Numbered from the stretch's first letter, positions 44,301 to 52,200 are shown. The stretch: 64,000 nt of DNA from Tenrec ecaudatus (GCF_050624435.1 NC_134546.1:39015501-39079500), one strand, 5' to 3'. Made by a program: numbers and translations. The notes: generated from the letters alone by a model not told the origin.

Positions 44301-46958
44301 CTTTCTACATTTCAGCACATTTTTAATGCACTTTCTGTGGTAAAATTAGGTGCCTCCGCTGATATTCGGGTTGGCTTATACGGTATTTGCTTTTGCAGCT
44401 CTGGTGCCTGGGCAGCATCGCCCACTTTGGGAAACACTGCTAGACATTCATTGGACTTGAGAGAAACTTTCATTTCCCATTACAAAAGTCTGGGTCTCCC
44501 ATCTAGAAAATAGCAGCCTGCTACCTGGCCAGTTGACTTCCCTAAAGACCCGACCTGAATTTGTTCTGGGTGCAAGTATCTCCTACTTGTTCCATGACAG
44601 AAATTTCTTCCCTGGCTTTTTGAATGTCGATGGGGCTCTTTTCTTTCTTACTCATTTGTATTTTTGTCGTTCTATTATTATTATTTTATCCACACCACCT
44701 TATTTTCTCTTGTGTTTTATTGTTCCTGTTGGGTTTTAATGGTGATGGGAAAAGAGCCCTTGATGAAGGACAGGGTGGCAGAGTCAATGGCTGCAATTGC
44801 TGTCAAAAAGTTGCATACCTGTAAAAAAGTTGAACTGGCAAAAATTGTGATAGAGATTTTTAACAATCATGATTTTTAAAAACAAAACAAAGGAGCTGCT
44901 ATATATCACCGATAGCCTTATGAAATCTGAAATACTCTCCTAGGATTTGGTTCCTTGGATTGCAGGTTTAGGTTCCTGGTTTCATTGGATTTTCTGATGA
45001 ATTAGCCTGATATGCTTAAGGCTTCTGTTCTACCTCCTAGTTTGTTGTATAGTACCCAGGGTCTAACAGTTTGCAAGCACCCATTCATGGCACGAAACTG
45101 GTCTCCATCTGCCTGGGTCAACGGAGGTAAGATAGTCAAGAATCTAAGGAGGCCATGAATCCATGAACAACTGACTGAACATTTTGATCAAAGATCCTAC
45201 AGAAGAAATCTGATCAGAGAGGGAAATTCCCTGTGAAACAGAATTTCAAATTCTCATAGACTCTAGACATCCTAAAGCCATGAGGATCAGAGTCTGCAAC
45301 TACTGCCCAACATGTTCATTAAACCATAAATCAAAAATATCCCCTAAAGTCTTGTCCGAAGCAACCATAGTTTAGATAACTAGTAAAAAATATCTGCCTG
45401 GAGCATTATGTCCATTTAGGAACTAGTATAAGAGATTGAATTAACAACAACCACTTGAAGGATTCAACAGGACCCTTAGGGGCAGTGAGTTTTAATTGAT
45501 GGGGAAAACAATGGAGAAAAGGAGGGTTAGAATGGTTTGTGTCACTAAATGGGCTGAGTAGAAACTCTTGAACTGGTGTAAGTTCTCAACAATAGCAAAA
45601 TAAAGTCTGAAGTAAACAACGTATGTATAATTGTCCTTAGGTAAGAAAATGTTGGACTTACTCTATAAGTGGTGCTCCATACAGAACAAATATTATATGA
45701 AAGCCAACACAAGATATAAGAAAGTAGATACAGCATTTCAAAAATCTGGCTACCTATAAAAAAAAAAAAAGAATGATTTGAAACTCAACAGAATGCCAAA
45801 AGACAGCAAACTCTTCCATTTCCTCTATAAGTACAATCATTACCGTGATGTGTGACACACTTGAATGTTCCTTGATTTGGATCCTGAGCAGTAGAATCAC
45901 ATGTCTTCCCCAAGGGGTAGCACTGTCAAAAGGGCACCCAGGGAAATACCTGTCCTAGGTCCCAGGCCCAGCAAACACTCCAGTGACAGGAGATTCTGTT
46001 TCTATGCCCCATAGTGAACTCTATTGCTAATGGTCAGGTAGGGAATACGTACCAATAACAGAGGGCAGGGATACAAGAAAACACAAAACCGTCCTTATGA
46101 TCAAAGAGCTGCTAAAGTATGTGCAGAATAAAAATGAGCTAAATAAGTTATTTTAGTTTAAAAAAAAACACCCTAGGAAATGTCCCCAAAGCAAATTAGT
46201 AAATAACCCCCCAAATTACTTTCGTGTTCCCACACCTAAAACCTTGGTTGCAAATCAGCATGTGGGGCCTGCTTGACTTGGAGCTTAAAGAGGAGATACA
46301 ATCGTGAAGTACAGATACCGAGCTTCTTGAATCACTGCTTAACAGAAGCACCGTCAATGATCTAACAGCAATTTAACCCAAAGTACTGAAAAATGGTTAA
46401 GTGAAGATGTCCTTAAACAGTCAACGTGTCAGACTGCAGGTTCTAATAATAGCTAAGATTCTTACTACCTTTTCGTCAAGGAAGACCCTGTGGAGGGGAT
46501 TACTTTACAGTTCCTGAAGCAACTGAAAAATAACCTGTCCTATTTTCACTATTACTGCATAGCAAGTATCTGTCAAACACTAGGACAGACTTCTAGGCAA
46601 GATAAATTGGCTACTGATTTGAAAAAGTAACATTTGCTTACTGAGAACTGGACTGACACTTCCTTCCTGAAAACAAACAAAGGAACAAGCTTGGCCCAAT
46701 CCAAAAATCAGTTGTGAAGGACTGTTTTACCTTGTGTGATAATGAACTTCGTTTAGAGGGTGTCTTCGGTTTCACGACTAAATACAATACCAGATTGATA
46801 GTCGTTACAAAGGCAGAACAGATGCACAGCCACGTCAAGTGGGTTTCCAATATTGAGAAGTTCTCCAAGAAGAGGGAGGGGATGAAGGTGCTTAGGATAA
46901 TTGAAAATATGCACAGGAGATGGGCATACAATAGTCTCTTGATGTCAGTATCTTTCAT
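16475..46958 (-). CDS. PIGF: PIGF, GPI ethanolamine-phosphate transferase subunit, complete coding set
   Basis: Five coding exons on the - strand (46958-46731, 45753-45662, 42771-42655, 29982-29874, 16588-16475) join in frame to 219 residues, the length of human PIGF. PIGF is a multi-pass ER membrane protein that stabilises PIGO and PIGG, the enzymes adding ethanolamine phosphate to mannose 3 and mannose 2 of the GPI anchor. Hydrophobic segments lie at about residues 9-31, 40-62, 79-104, 108-131, 150-168 and 182-205. The conserved tract IPLDWERPWQVWP sits before the last membrane span. The start MKDTDIKRLL has A at -3. Splice phases agree at all four junctions and no stop interrupts the frame. 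It diverges from CRIPT at a shared promoter and converges on RHOQ. Confidence 0.96.
19670..19825 (-). repeat. AfroSINE
   Basis: The complement of the SINE: actgccattgagtgatg, then cttcctcccaaggagcagctggtggatttgaactg. A second, poorer + strand copy may lie at 19940-20110. Confidence 0.7.
21145..21335 (+). repeat. MIR SINE
   Basis: gtgactgtggccaagtcacctaacc, ttctcatggacaaaataagg, gcgctggcacag are in MIR order. Confidence 0.65.
21389..21572 (-). repeat. AfroSINE
   Basis: cactgccatcatgtcaagcc, cggtgaccctacagggcagagcagaattg, agttagcagtccagtgcttagcccacgg. Confidence 0.75.
22170..22500. repeat. Two degraded AfroSINEs, opposite strands
   Basis: 22170-22300 reads as the complement (aagctccgtctttctccc, gactgctgacctttcc); 22335-22500 reads forward (gatgggaattgactttcccgtggcagtgggttt). 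Confidence 0.5.
22660..22860 (+). repeat. MIR SINE
   Basis: cctcagtctgctaatctgtaaacc, aggggcaataatctgc: MIR centre and 3' part. Confidence 0.55.
25055..25410 (+). repeat. Two AfroSINEs in tandem
   Basis: 25055-25200 (gggctgctagctgcaaggtcagcagttcaaaacc) and 25213-25410 (ggaaccatggtagtacagc, cctacagggtcactctgagtcacagtgg). Confidence 0.8.
25780..25935 (+). repeat. AfroSINE
   Basis: ggagcctggtggtgtagcggttatgag, tctaaaccaccagcagcaactcc; tail lost after gggaaccc. Confidence 0.75.
26365..26560 (-). repeat. AfroSINE, degraded
   Basis: The complement: tgagtcaatgctgactgacagcgatcctgcaggacagg, then ccgactgctcacctagaggatggcag. Confidence 0.6.
27150..27300 (+). repeat. AfroSINE, head lost
   Basis: ggttcaaaaccaccaggtgctcc, cagaaacccataggggcagttctacccc, gcgaatcgactcgatggcagtcagtg: an intact tail just before LTR copy 1. 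Confidence 0.8.
27371..27948 (-). mobile_element. LTR-like repeat, family B copy 1, perfect 5-bp duplication
   Basis: The element 27376-27943 starts TG and ends CA and is flanked by gcaac on both sides (27371-27375 and 27944-27948). The end ccctgtctaacaca is the reverse complement of the start of the copy at 35.1 kb. The interior shares ggattaattgaagggc and agagataaatg with the other copies. Five-base duplications and TG...CA ends fit an ERVL/MaLR-type solo LTR. Confidence 0.75.
28063..28258. mobile_element. SPIN-type hAT MITE with 8-bp target duplication
   Basis: The 180-bp element 28071-28250 begins CAGTGGTTCTCAACCT and ends with its exact reverse complement (16/16). It is flanked by ctctaccg (28063-28070) and ctctaacg (28251-28258), an 8-bp duplication with one mismatch, as expected for hAT. 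The interior (ttcctaatgcc..., gttcctcatgt, gtggtgaccccc, acttcataact) matches what I know of the SPIN ('Space Invaders') family. No transposase is encoded, so it is non-autonomous. Confidence 0.9.
28302..28874 (-). mobile_element. LTR-like repeat, family B copy 2
   Basis: Starts TGTGATAGGTAGGTTTATT and ends tctctagagaatcctaacata, in the same order and orientation as copy 1 about 360 bp upstream. No matching 5-bp flanks are seen, so the ends may be eroded. Confidence 0.7.
28998..29610 (+). repeat. AfroSINE cluster
   Basis: 28998-29190 is nearly full length (gccctggtggcatactggttatgag ... catcgactcgatggcagtgag). 29200-29330 is a second copy truncated by an L1 tail. 29540-29610 is a third tail (tgactctgtcctacaggtcaagtggatggcagtg). 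Confidence 0.8.
29335..29515 (+). mobile_element. L1 3' ends, + orientation
   Basis: atgtatgtatggattgtgataagagttgtaggtgctcctaataaaat followed by an A/T tail, then a second short tail (agttgtatgatcccccagtaaaatgatttt). This is the complement of the tails seen elsewhere. Confidence 0.65.
29874..29982 (-). CDS. PIGF: PIGF fourth coding exon (exon 5)
   Basis: 109 nt. The acceptor is CTTTACAG and the donor CAG|GTTGGT. It encodes VTSIWENSLQITTVSS through IPLDWERPWQ. It ends in phase 0 and joins VWPISCTLG in the last exon. Very large repeat-filled introns lie on both sides (12.7 kb and 13.3 kb). Confidence 0.95.
30160..30236. mobile_element. Mariner-type hairpin (MITE)
   Basis: aagttcatgggaaaattcca faces ttccattttcccatgaactt across a short spacer, so nearly the whole 60 bp folds on itself. 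The terminal sequence resembles mammalian mariner ends (caaaaagttcatggaaaa). Confidence 0.6.
30775..31305 (+). mobile_element. L1 3' UTR, opposite orientation
   Basis: The reverse complement of the 13-kb and 40-kb fragments: gatcccctcacagaggggtc, gactcagtcagggtgtga-like text and ggaaccgattacaaggatc, ending in an A-rich tail near 31290. Open frames here are chance. Confidence 0.75.
31750..32260 (+). pseudogene. Old L1 ORF2 relic
   Basis: Phrases such as gtgtggtgctgat, atgggggaaagaatagtct, attaactcaaaatggatcaa, aactaaaaccataaagttcttagaa and aaagaacaaaagaaaaaact follow the order of the 3' part of L1 ORF2 in ancient mammalian L1M elements. The frame is broken. Confidence 0.7.
32480..32985 (-). 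mobile_element. RTE LINE reverse-transcriptase relic
   Basis: On the + strand: atgatgtccttctccgggaacc, acatccaaggcgcattctgg, gcagtccatttgatactcg, acactttaaagaggtctttg, then attggttcagttgtaggg and aaggtgtaacccgtatc. This order matches the complement of the afrotherian RTE 3' coding region. The frame is broken. Confidence 0.7.
33180..33545 (-). repeat. Two AfroSINEs, - strand
   Basis: 33180-33355 (cactgcccactctaagtgac ... taagctaccagaactcc) and 33375-33545 (ccatcaattcaaagctgactcc ... atgccatcagggctcc). Confidence 0.8.
33945..34450. repeat. Three AfroSINEs, mixed strands
   Basis: 33945-34082 complement (ctatctagtcaattctaactcacagtg ... atcaccagggaccc), 34110-34310 forward (ggagccttagtagtatcatgg ... 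ttggaatcaattcaatggcagtagg), 34340-34450 complement, degraded. Confidence 0.7.
34500..34990 (-). repeat. Probable L1 3'-UTR-type repeat
   Basis: Begins near an A-run at 34534 and reads cagtgtgatgggtcagatcggg, ctgctctgagcagg and similar phrases that look like an afrotherian L1 untranslated segment. No second copy in the window confirms this. Confidence 0.35.
35128..35828 (+). mobile_element. LTR-like repeat, family B copy 3, perfect 5-bp duplication
   Basis: The element 35133-35823 begins TGTGTTAGACAGGGTT and ends ctacctatcaca, flanked by catgc on both sides (35128-35132 and 35824-35828). It is in the opposite orientation to the 27-28 kb copies and enlarged by an internal microsatellite. Confidence 0.78.
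35176..35360. repeat. Compound microsatellite (TAGG)n then (GAGA/GAGG)n
   Basis: About 15 TAGG units run from 35180 to 35238, then GGGAGA and GGGAGG units, then pure GA to 35359. It lies inside LTR copy 3. Antisense frames give long Ser-Leu or Tyr-Leu-Pro-Thr runs that are not genes. Confidence 0.95.
36590..36745 (+). repeat. AfroSINE with internal deletion
   Basis: ggcaccctgggggtggagtgg, then gaggctttctgctcctgtaaagac, tagggtggcgatgagtcagaacagg; the tRNA-like middle is missing. Confidence 0.7.
37242..37257. repeat. (TA)n microsatellite
   Basis: A short AT run; a further TA run at about 63141-63156 abuts the mariner end. Confidence 0.9.
37440..37592 (-). repeat. AfroSINE
   Basis: The complement: gtctattctgactcctaccg, cctcatctttctccccaaag, gttagccgcccaacacgcagg. 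L1-like sequence follows to about 37800. Confidence 0.65.
39106..39165. mobile_element. Mariner-like terminal fragment
   Basis: gagggagtttcaaaaagttcgtggtaacatgaaatgg is like the end of a Hsmar2-type mariner and of the hairpin at 30.2 kb. The other end is not found. Confidence 0.45.
39265..39415 (-). repeat. AfroSINE
   Basis: aaatcactgccatggagtcaatgcc, cagctggttggttccatactgctgaccgtgc, between the mariner-like end and the L1M relic. Confidence 0.7.
39470..40104 (+). mobile_element. Old L1M 3' end interrupted by an RTE fragment
   Basis: Left part: tgaaccctgaaagtatgtcac, ccaattctatttatctgaaa, gtccagaataagcaaat. Right part: agtggtgaaggttgcacaca, acttaaaatgacaggtaaaatgta. Together they follow the L1M 3' end. 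RTE sequence separates them at about 39612-39900. Confidence 0.6.
39612..39900 (+). mobile_element. RTE LINE 3' end inserted in L1M
   Basis: ggttgggccatgttgtcaggg, gcagtagaggggcagagaaagcgaggaag, gaccagatggactggcagtggctgcc, cgacatgacaaca and tctcgttccgtggttggtcag match the end of the afrotherian RTE (BovB-like) element as I know it. The frame reads through as a relic of the reverse transcriptase tail. Confidence 0.7.
40105..40859 (-). mobile_element. L1 3' UTR with 12-bp target duplication
   Basis: The insert 40117-40847 is flanked by aatgaagcagtt (40105-40116 and 40848-40859). The - orientation tail is at the low end (gaattaaaagatcgttttattcggggctc). It is 5'-truncated and non-coding. Confidence 0.85.
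42655..42771 (-). CDS. PIGF: PIGF third coding exon (exon 4)
   Basis: 117 nt. On the - strand the acceptor is TTACCTAG and the donor AATGG|GTAAGT. It encodes LVLETFLFAVILSTF through WLRVFSRN, the fourth membrane span and the following cytosolic loop, with a split glutamate codon at the start and a split glycine at the end. Confidence 0.95.
42890..43045 (-). repeat. AfroSINE
   Basis: aaactcactgctgactcctacc, cctgaagagctgctggtggttatgaactgccgacc, taactgctacaccaccgg. Confidence 0.75.
43250..43762 (+). mobile_element. Possible solo LTR of an endogenous retrovirus
   Basis: A promoter-to-poly(A)-like block bounded by TG and CA with AATAAA at 43516-43521 followed by a pyrimidine-rich stretch (cctccctggctctccctcacc). 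It looks like U3-R-U5 organisation. No primer-binding site or coding region is identified and no flanking duplication is found, so it could be another repeat. Confidence 0.35.
44157..44385. mobile_element. Palindromic MITE inserted at TA
   Basis: The insertion begins CCGTATA (44159) and ends TATACGG (44383) with TA on both sides, suggesting a Tc1/mariner-type TA duplication. Both arms also carry gtataagccga-like sequence in opposite orientation. It is itself split by an L1 tail. Confidence 0.55.
44187..44322 (-). mobile_element. L1 3' end fragment with 13-bp target duplication
   Basis: A 110-bp L1 tail in - orientation (44200-44309) starts with an A-run and attttattggggatt and matches the ends of other L1 copies here. 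It is flanked by tttcagcacattt on both sides (44187-44199 and 44310-44322). Confidence 0.8.
45662..45753 (-). CDS. PIGF: PIGF second coding exon (exon 3)
   Basis: 92 nt, too short to stand out as an open frame. On the - strand a run of about 14 T plus ATAG precedes 45753, and the donor is GTAAGT at 45661. It encodes VARFLKCCIYFLISC through LYGAPLI plus the first two bases of a glutamate codon, matching the third membrane span of human PIGF, and restores the frame between its neighbours. Confidence 0.93.
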
Positions 46959-46979
46959 GGTGTTTTCTTGGGTGACTAC
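46731..46979 (-). CDS. PIGF: PIGF first coding exon (exon 2)
   Basis: On the - strand the acceptor AG is at 46981-46980, then 21 nt of 5' UTR, the ATG at 46958-46956, and 76 codons ending SSLSHK before the donor GTAAAA at 46730. It carries the first two hydrophobic segments. The open frame runs on into the intron for about 30 codons; that extension is not coding. Confidence 0.95.
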
Positions 46980-48893
46980 CTAGTGAAATGCAAATTAAAA
47001 TCATTAGATAAAGCATGAACATGTGCCCTCTTGACTTTTTGCACTGTTCCAACCCCTCAAAATCAGTCATGAATTAAAATCCATTTATAAGCAGTAATGT
47101 ATTTGTTTTAAACACAGGAAGACACATGTGTTAATATACACACAGATTTAACATTACATTTCACCTCACATTTTCTTACTGTAGTATTTATTGGTCCTTC
47201 TACCCAAATCCCTACAGCCTAAATAGGTCAAATTTAATCTATCAACTTATTAACTTGTGAACTTATCAAATATGTGACTTGTGTTTACAAAACGAACATG
47301 CACTAGGACCAACTGAGCACTTCATTTGACTTTTTGCTCGTCCAAATCATGGAGATCAAAACTGTATGGTTTTAAAAAAAATCTGTAATCTGTCCCCATT
47401 GAAAATAATAACCTATGCTTTCTAGAAACCCCATGAATACACGTAGGCCAAGTGGTTGTTTATTTTAATCATGTGGATCTATAGTCCAACATCACAGTAC
47501 TTCACATCTTCCAGCCAAAGCCCACGTGTGCAGGTGAATGTTCAAATGATAGTGTCGGTATAATCTGGAGCGTTCCAAGCGCATTAAGCTAAGGGATTGC
47601 AGAAAAGGAAAACCAAAAAGCTACTTGCCTATTCTGCCCCGTGGCTGCCCTATCTGCAGAAGAACAGAGCCATACTCCAGAGTATTCAAAGTTGTGACCT
47701 TTTTGGGGCCAACTGACAATTCTTCTAAGGAGCCCTGTTGGCTGCAAACCCAAGCTTTGCAGGTGGAGAAGAAAACAGCAGCTCCGCAGGTTTAAGACAG
47801 GGTTTTCTAGAGTAGATTTACAGCCTCGGAAACCCCTAAGAGCGATTCTATGTTGCCTTTAGGGCCGCTCTGGGGATCCCTGAGTCGGAATCGACTCAAT
47901 GGCAATTAGTTTGGTTTGGGATTTTGCCACTCAGGGATCCCTAAAGGGTCCCAGTGTTCCAGAGATACCAAAATGATAAACGTCTCTTACGGCGCGGCGT
48001 GACGTGTGCTAGATATTGATCAAAAGTAGAACATTAAGGGGAGGGGGAAAGCATGTACTTGACACGCACATACTGAGCGAACTCGAAAAGGCGCGTGAGA
48101 ATAATCTCCAAAGGCACACACGTTACTGATAAGAAACAAAATGCACAGAGACACGGTGCAAGGTCCCGAGTGCTAAATTCAGCTCGCCTCTTTCTAGCAA
48201 GCACACCAAGAGTGGAGAAGAGAATGCGGGGCAAAGGGGTCAACGGAAAATTCCTCCCAGGTTGGAGCCCCAGCGACCCGCGGAGGAGGAATGCGTTCTC
48301 TTTCGGACGCCACTCTCACGAACCATTCTCGGAACGCCCACCAGCATCGGCAGATTCGAGCCTAAGGCAGCGAGCAGCGCCCAAACGCTCACGTGTGGAA
48401 TGAATGCCCGGTGCAGAGTAGGTGGTGTGCCCTTCCTAAGAAACGAGCGCCGACAAGGGCCCGGCGAGGCCATGAGGACCCCGTCGGGGGGGTGGGGGGC
48501 TCTCCTCGGCGCCACAGGCCCCACTTGGCCCAGACCCTCGGGCATCGCGGCGGGGCGAGGGCTGGACAGAGCAGCGGGCAGAGGCGCCGACCGCAGGACC
48601 TTCGCTCAGCCCCACCCCGAGCTGGTCCGTGCGGCTCCATCGGCAGCAGTCTCCGCGGCAAGCCGCGAGCCGAACGGCACGCTCTAAGAGCACAGGTGGT
48701 GGGGACCTGAGGAAGCGGGTCGAACGCCGGATCCGAACCAGCATCGGACCGTCAGGGAGGCCCCTCCCTCACGCCGGAACTGTGGCGCTCGAACGGACAG
48801 GGGCACGCTGAGACTCGCGCGCACTTCGGCAGTTGGCAGGGGCGGCTCGCACCTCCGGGAAGCGCGCGCGCAGCGGCTTCCTGCGGGGCTTAC
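46980..48893 (-). other. First PIGF intron
   Basis: AT-rich, little repeated sequence except a + strand AfroSINE at about 47725-47925; the right end enters the CpG island. Confidence 0.65.
47725..47925 (+). repeat. AfroSINE in PIGF intron 1
   Basis: ggagccctgttggctgc, cagcctcggaaacccctaagagc, ctgagtcggaatcgactcaatggcaattagtttggtttggg: the best preserved tail in the window. Confidence 0.85.
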
Positions 48894-48985
48894 CTGCCTC
48901 TCCGGGCCGGAGAAGGTGAGGGGCGGCTACCGCCACCCACCATCAGGCGCGACTCGCGACCCTGACCCTCGCGCAGGCGCAACGT
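48894..48985 (-). other. PIGF: PIGF non-coding first exon (5' UTR), upstream end approximate
   Basis: On the - strand, GAGAGGCAG|GTAAGCC gives a near-perfect splice donor at 48893. It would splice to the acceptor at 46980 that precedes the PIGF start codon. It sits in the CpG island and faces CRIPT. The transcription start is not visible; the upper limit is a guess. Confidence 0.6.
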
Positions 48986-49235
48986 CGTGGGGGCGGGATC
49001 GCAAGCCCAACAGCCAATCTCAAACGTGGAGAGGCGGGGCAACGAGGCAGCCCCGCCCACCAACTCGCGTTTTTTCCTCCCGCGGCTTTTCAGGTGTAGG
49101 GCAGGCGGAAGCGTAGCGCCTATAGAGACCGGAAGTAGATTGACGTACCCGGAAGGGAGGTCTTATACAGCTGGAGTGTTGGTGTTTGGGAGTTGCTGCT
49201 GCTACCGCTGTTGAGGAAACCGTCAGCTCTGAAGG

Positions 49236-49251
49236 ATGGTGTGCGAAAAGT
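49236..49251 (+). CDS. CRIPT: CRIPT exon 1 coding part
   Basis: Only 16 coding nt: MVCEK plus the first base of a cysteine codon, followed by donor GTGAGT at 49252. The 5' UTR probably begins near 49170-49210, downstream of the ETS sites. Confidence 0.92.
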
Positions 49252-52200
49252 GTGAGTTAGGGGCTGGCTCTGCGGGACAAGGAACCTAGGAGAGCCTAGC
49301 CGACTTCCCCAGCCCCTTGTCCCCTTTAGTTTGTCTCCCTACCCAGATCTCTTGATTCTAGCTTCTGTTCTCCTACCCTGCCCTCTGACCTGCCCAGCCC
49401 CTTTTTCCGGAGCCTTGGCGGTGTAATGGTTATGCGCTGGGCTGCTAACCAGAGTCATCAGTTCGAAACTATCAGCAGCTCCGTGGGAGAAAGATGAGAC
49501 ATTTTGCTCCTGCAAACCGTTCGTCTCAGAAACCCACAGGGGCAGTTCTGCCTTGTTGTATAAGGTCGCCGTGTGTCAACTCGATGGCCCATTTTCCTGC
49601 GACCAGACAGCAAACCAAATCCACCGCCGTGGAGTTGACTGCGACCCATAGTGACCCTACAAAGTAGACGGAGGGGGCTGCCCCATAGGGTTTCCAAAGC
49701 TGTGGTTCATTTCGAAAGTAAACTGACACGCCTCTTCTGCCCAGAGAGACCGGTGGTCTGGAAACGCCGACTGTTTCCTTAGCAGCCAAGCGCTCTAACC
49801 AACACGCCACCGTGGTTTCTATCCACCTTATAGTTGTATGTATTTAACCTTCCGTGTGGTCACGGTTCTGCCCTCCACGTAATTGTGTTGCCTACTCCAG
49901 CCCCGGATCTCATTCCACACAGCTTTCTGACAAATTCTGTTGCCTCACAGACCTTAAGGCTTGGTTGGAATGGATCTTTAAAACCAGTCTACAGTATCTC
50001 TTGGTTGCCAGATTTAACAAATGAAGACACAGGACACCCAGTTAAATTAAAATTTCGGATAAAGCACGAATAATTTGTCAGTTTACGTATGCCCCAAGCA
50101 GTATTTCAGGGCTTGGTATATTTAGGACGTATTTTACTAAAAATATTATTTATTGTCTATCTGAAGTTTGTGTTTTACCCAGCAGCTCAGCATGTTGAAC
50201 CTTAATCTCATGTCACTTTTGGGCATGTTACCCTGCTCCGTCGTTGAGTCAATTCTGACTCATAACCACCCTACAGGACAGAGTAGAACCAACCCCTTCT
50301 GTGCATTTCCAAAGCTATGAATCTTTATACCAGCAGGAAGCCTCATCTTTGTCATGCAGAGTCCCTGGTGGATTTGAGCAGCTAACCCTGTGGTTTACAG
50401 TTCAGTGCCTAATCCACTACCCCACAAGAGTGTGTTTTCAAGAGTGACCAAACACTTGGTAAAGTAGGGGTTCACTAAAAAAGAAGAAACCCTAACCAAA
50501 TGGATTGACACCATGACTGTCACCATGGGCTCCAATATACCTACTATTGTGCAGTTGGTGCAGGCCAAGGCCATGTTTGTTTGAGGGAGTCACAATGTGT
50601 TGGAGCCAACTCCACTGTATTTAACATCAGATTTTTATCTGTCAACCTTAAATCAATTCCCCATCCAATGGCATAGCCACTCTGCAGGAGTACTTATAGA
50701 ATTAGCACAGGCCGAGATGGAATGGTCTCATCTCAGCTCCAAAATAGTCTAGCTAGAGATTGTCTATTGACTTTTGGAAAAGTCTGCCCACCTGGTGATT
50801 GTGAACACCCAATTTCTAGAAGGCTATGAAGGACAGTGGGAGCCCAAAATCTTACCTGCAAAGTTTCTAGTCAGATGGAGCCTCTGGGAGATCCCCTCTG
50901 GCCACAGGCAAGGGACTGGTACAGCTTTACCATCAGACAGGAATTATGGTAAACTGGATTATGGTGGATCAAACGTGGTATAATTTGATACTGGGTCAGT
51001 TGACCTTCCTCTTGACCCAACCTGAATTTGTTCTAGGCTTAAGTACTTCTTGTTTGTTCCATACCAAACATTTCTTCCCTGGCTTTTTAAATATTGATGA
51101 TGGCCCTTTCTTTCTTACTCTGTGTTTTTATCATTATATTATCATCATTTTATTCTTGAAAAAGAAAACGCTTTACAGCCTCAGAAGCCCTGTCTAGTGT
51201 TGCCGAGTGTTGGAGATGGCTTGGTGGCAGTGGGTTTGGATTTTCAGTCTCCTTTACCTACAACTGTCCCAGGGCTCTGCATTGCCCAACGATGAAAGGA
51301 CACGCCCCTCTCGAGTTGTATGATCTCCCGCACCCGATCAGGGTTGCTATAGTCAAAGTCGACTCGGGGAGTAGGCTCGGTTTGGTTTTTGTATTTTCCA
51401 AAGAATAAATTCTGCAATCTCAAAAAGTAGAAAGGCTCCGGAAACCCCCAAGGGCAGTTCTTCCCTGTCCTGTAGGGTCCCTGTGAGCTGGAATCACTCG
51501 ATGGCGATGAGTGGGTTTGGGTTTACTTCTCGCCAGGCTTCTTTCATTCTCTTGTTCCTCCTTCATTCCTTAAAATAGATGTTCTCGGCTACTCGTTCGG
51601 CCTGGTCTTCTCAGTCATTTTTGCCTCTCTTTTGGAAGTCTCCGGCTCCAAAGAGCACATCCATGCAAATGCCTCTTTAATGTACAGTGGCAGCCTGACC
51701 TCTCTCCCTTATAAGCACCAATGAGTGGTCTTTCCTATCTAACACTGGAAGCTCTGCTGGCGTGTCCTCTGGTGGCTCATCATTATACTTCAGAAGCCTT
51801 ACCTCCTCTTTCATCATCAGATGGCAACGCAGCCGTCCCAGCCACCATTCACAAAGCATCGGTCATCTCTTACCTCCTTCCCTTTGTAAACTTGCCTCCA
51901 AACCGTGGCCATTTCCTATGTGTTTTACTTCCAGACCATATTCAGATTTCCCCTAGCTTCTTAGTTCCCCCTCCAGTACCCTAGTGCCGATTCATATCAC
52001 TCTGACCTAAGACTAACCCTCCCCCACCTCCGGCCTCCTTCCTTCTCAAAGTGCTCTTTCTGTGTCTGGACCCTCTTCCCTCTAAACCCCTGTGTGCACG
52101 TGAGGGCCACTGGGGGAAGCTGTACAAACGAGTCACCTGGTGTCATTAAAATGTTATGGTTGGTAATCTCAGGTGCTGACTGTTATTCATCAGTCTTTAA

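Larger units (their letters stand above)
44028..44440. mobile_element. hAT-like element, copy 2, interrupted by two later insertions
   Basis: Same family as 14378-14601: shared cataaagggtaagta then tttgcttttgcagc, and the end tttgggaaacactg. The two halves are separated by 44159-44383, which is absent from the other copy. Confidence 0.6.
42772..45661 (-). other. PIGF intron
   Basis: Holds a - strand AfroSINE (about 42890-43045), an LTR-like block (about 43250-43762) and the nested hAT/hairpin/L1 insertion (44028-44440). 44.5-45.6 kb shows no clear repeat. Confidence 0.65.
48240..49260. promoter_or_regulatory. CpG island with bidirectional PIGF/CRIPT promoter
   Basis: A GC- and CpG-rich block unlike the surrounding AT-rich introns. 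No TATA box is evident. Motifs seen: an NRF1-like site GCGCAGGCGCA (48971-48981), a GC box GGGGCGGG near 48990, a CCAAT box in AGCCAATC (about 49012-49019), ETS-type CCGGAAGT (49129-49136) and CCGGAA (49149-49154), and TGACGT (49141-49146). PIGF exon 1 leaves leftwards and CRIPT exon 1 rightwards, with starts probably under 300 bp apart. Assignment of proteins to these motifs is by consensus only. Confidence 0.8.

Noticed and set aside
48240-48811. Several open frames of 60-141 codons across the CpG island
   Set aside because: CpG-rich DNA has few stops; the frames overlap on both strands, lie in the PIGF first intron and promoter, and resemble no family I know.
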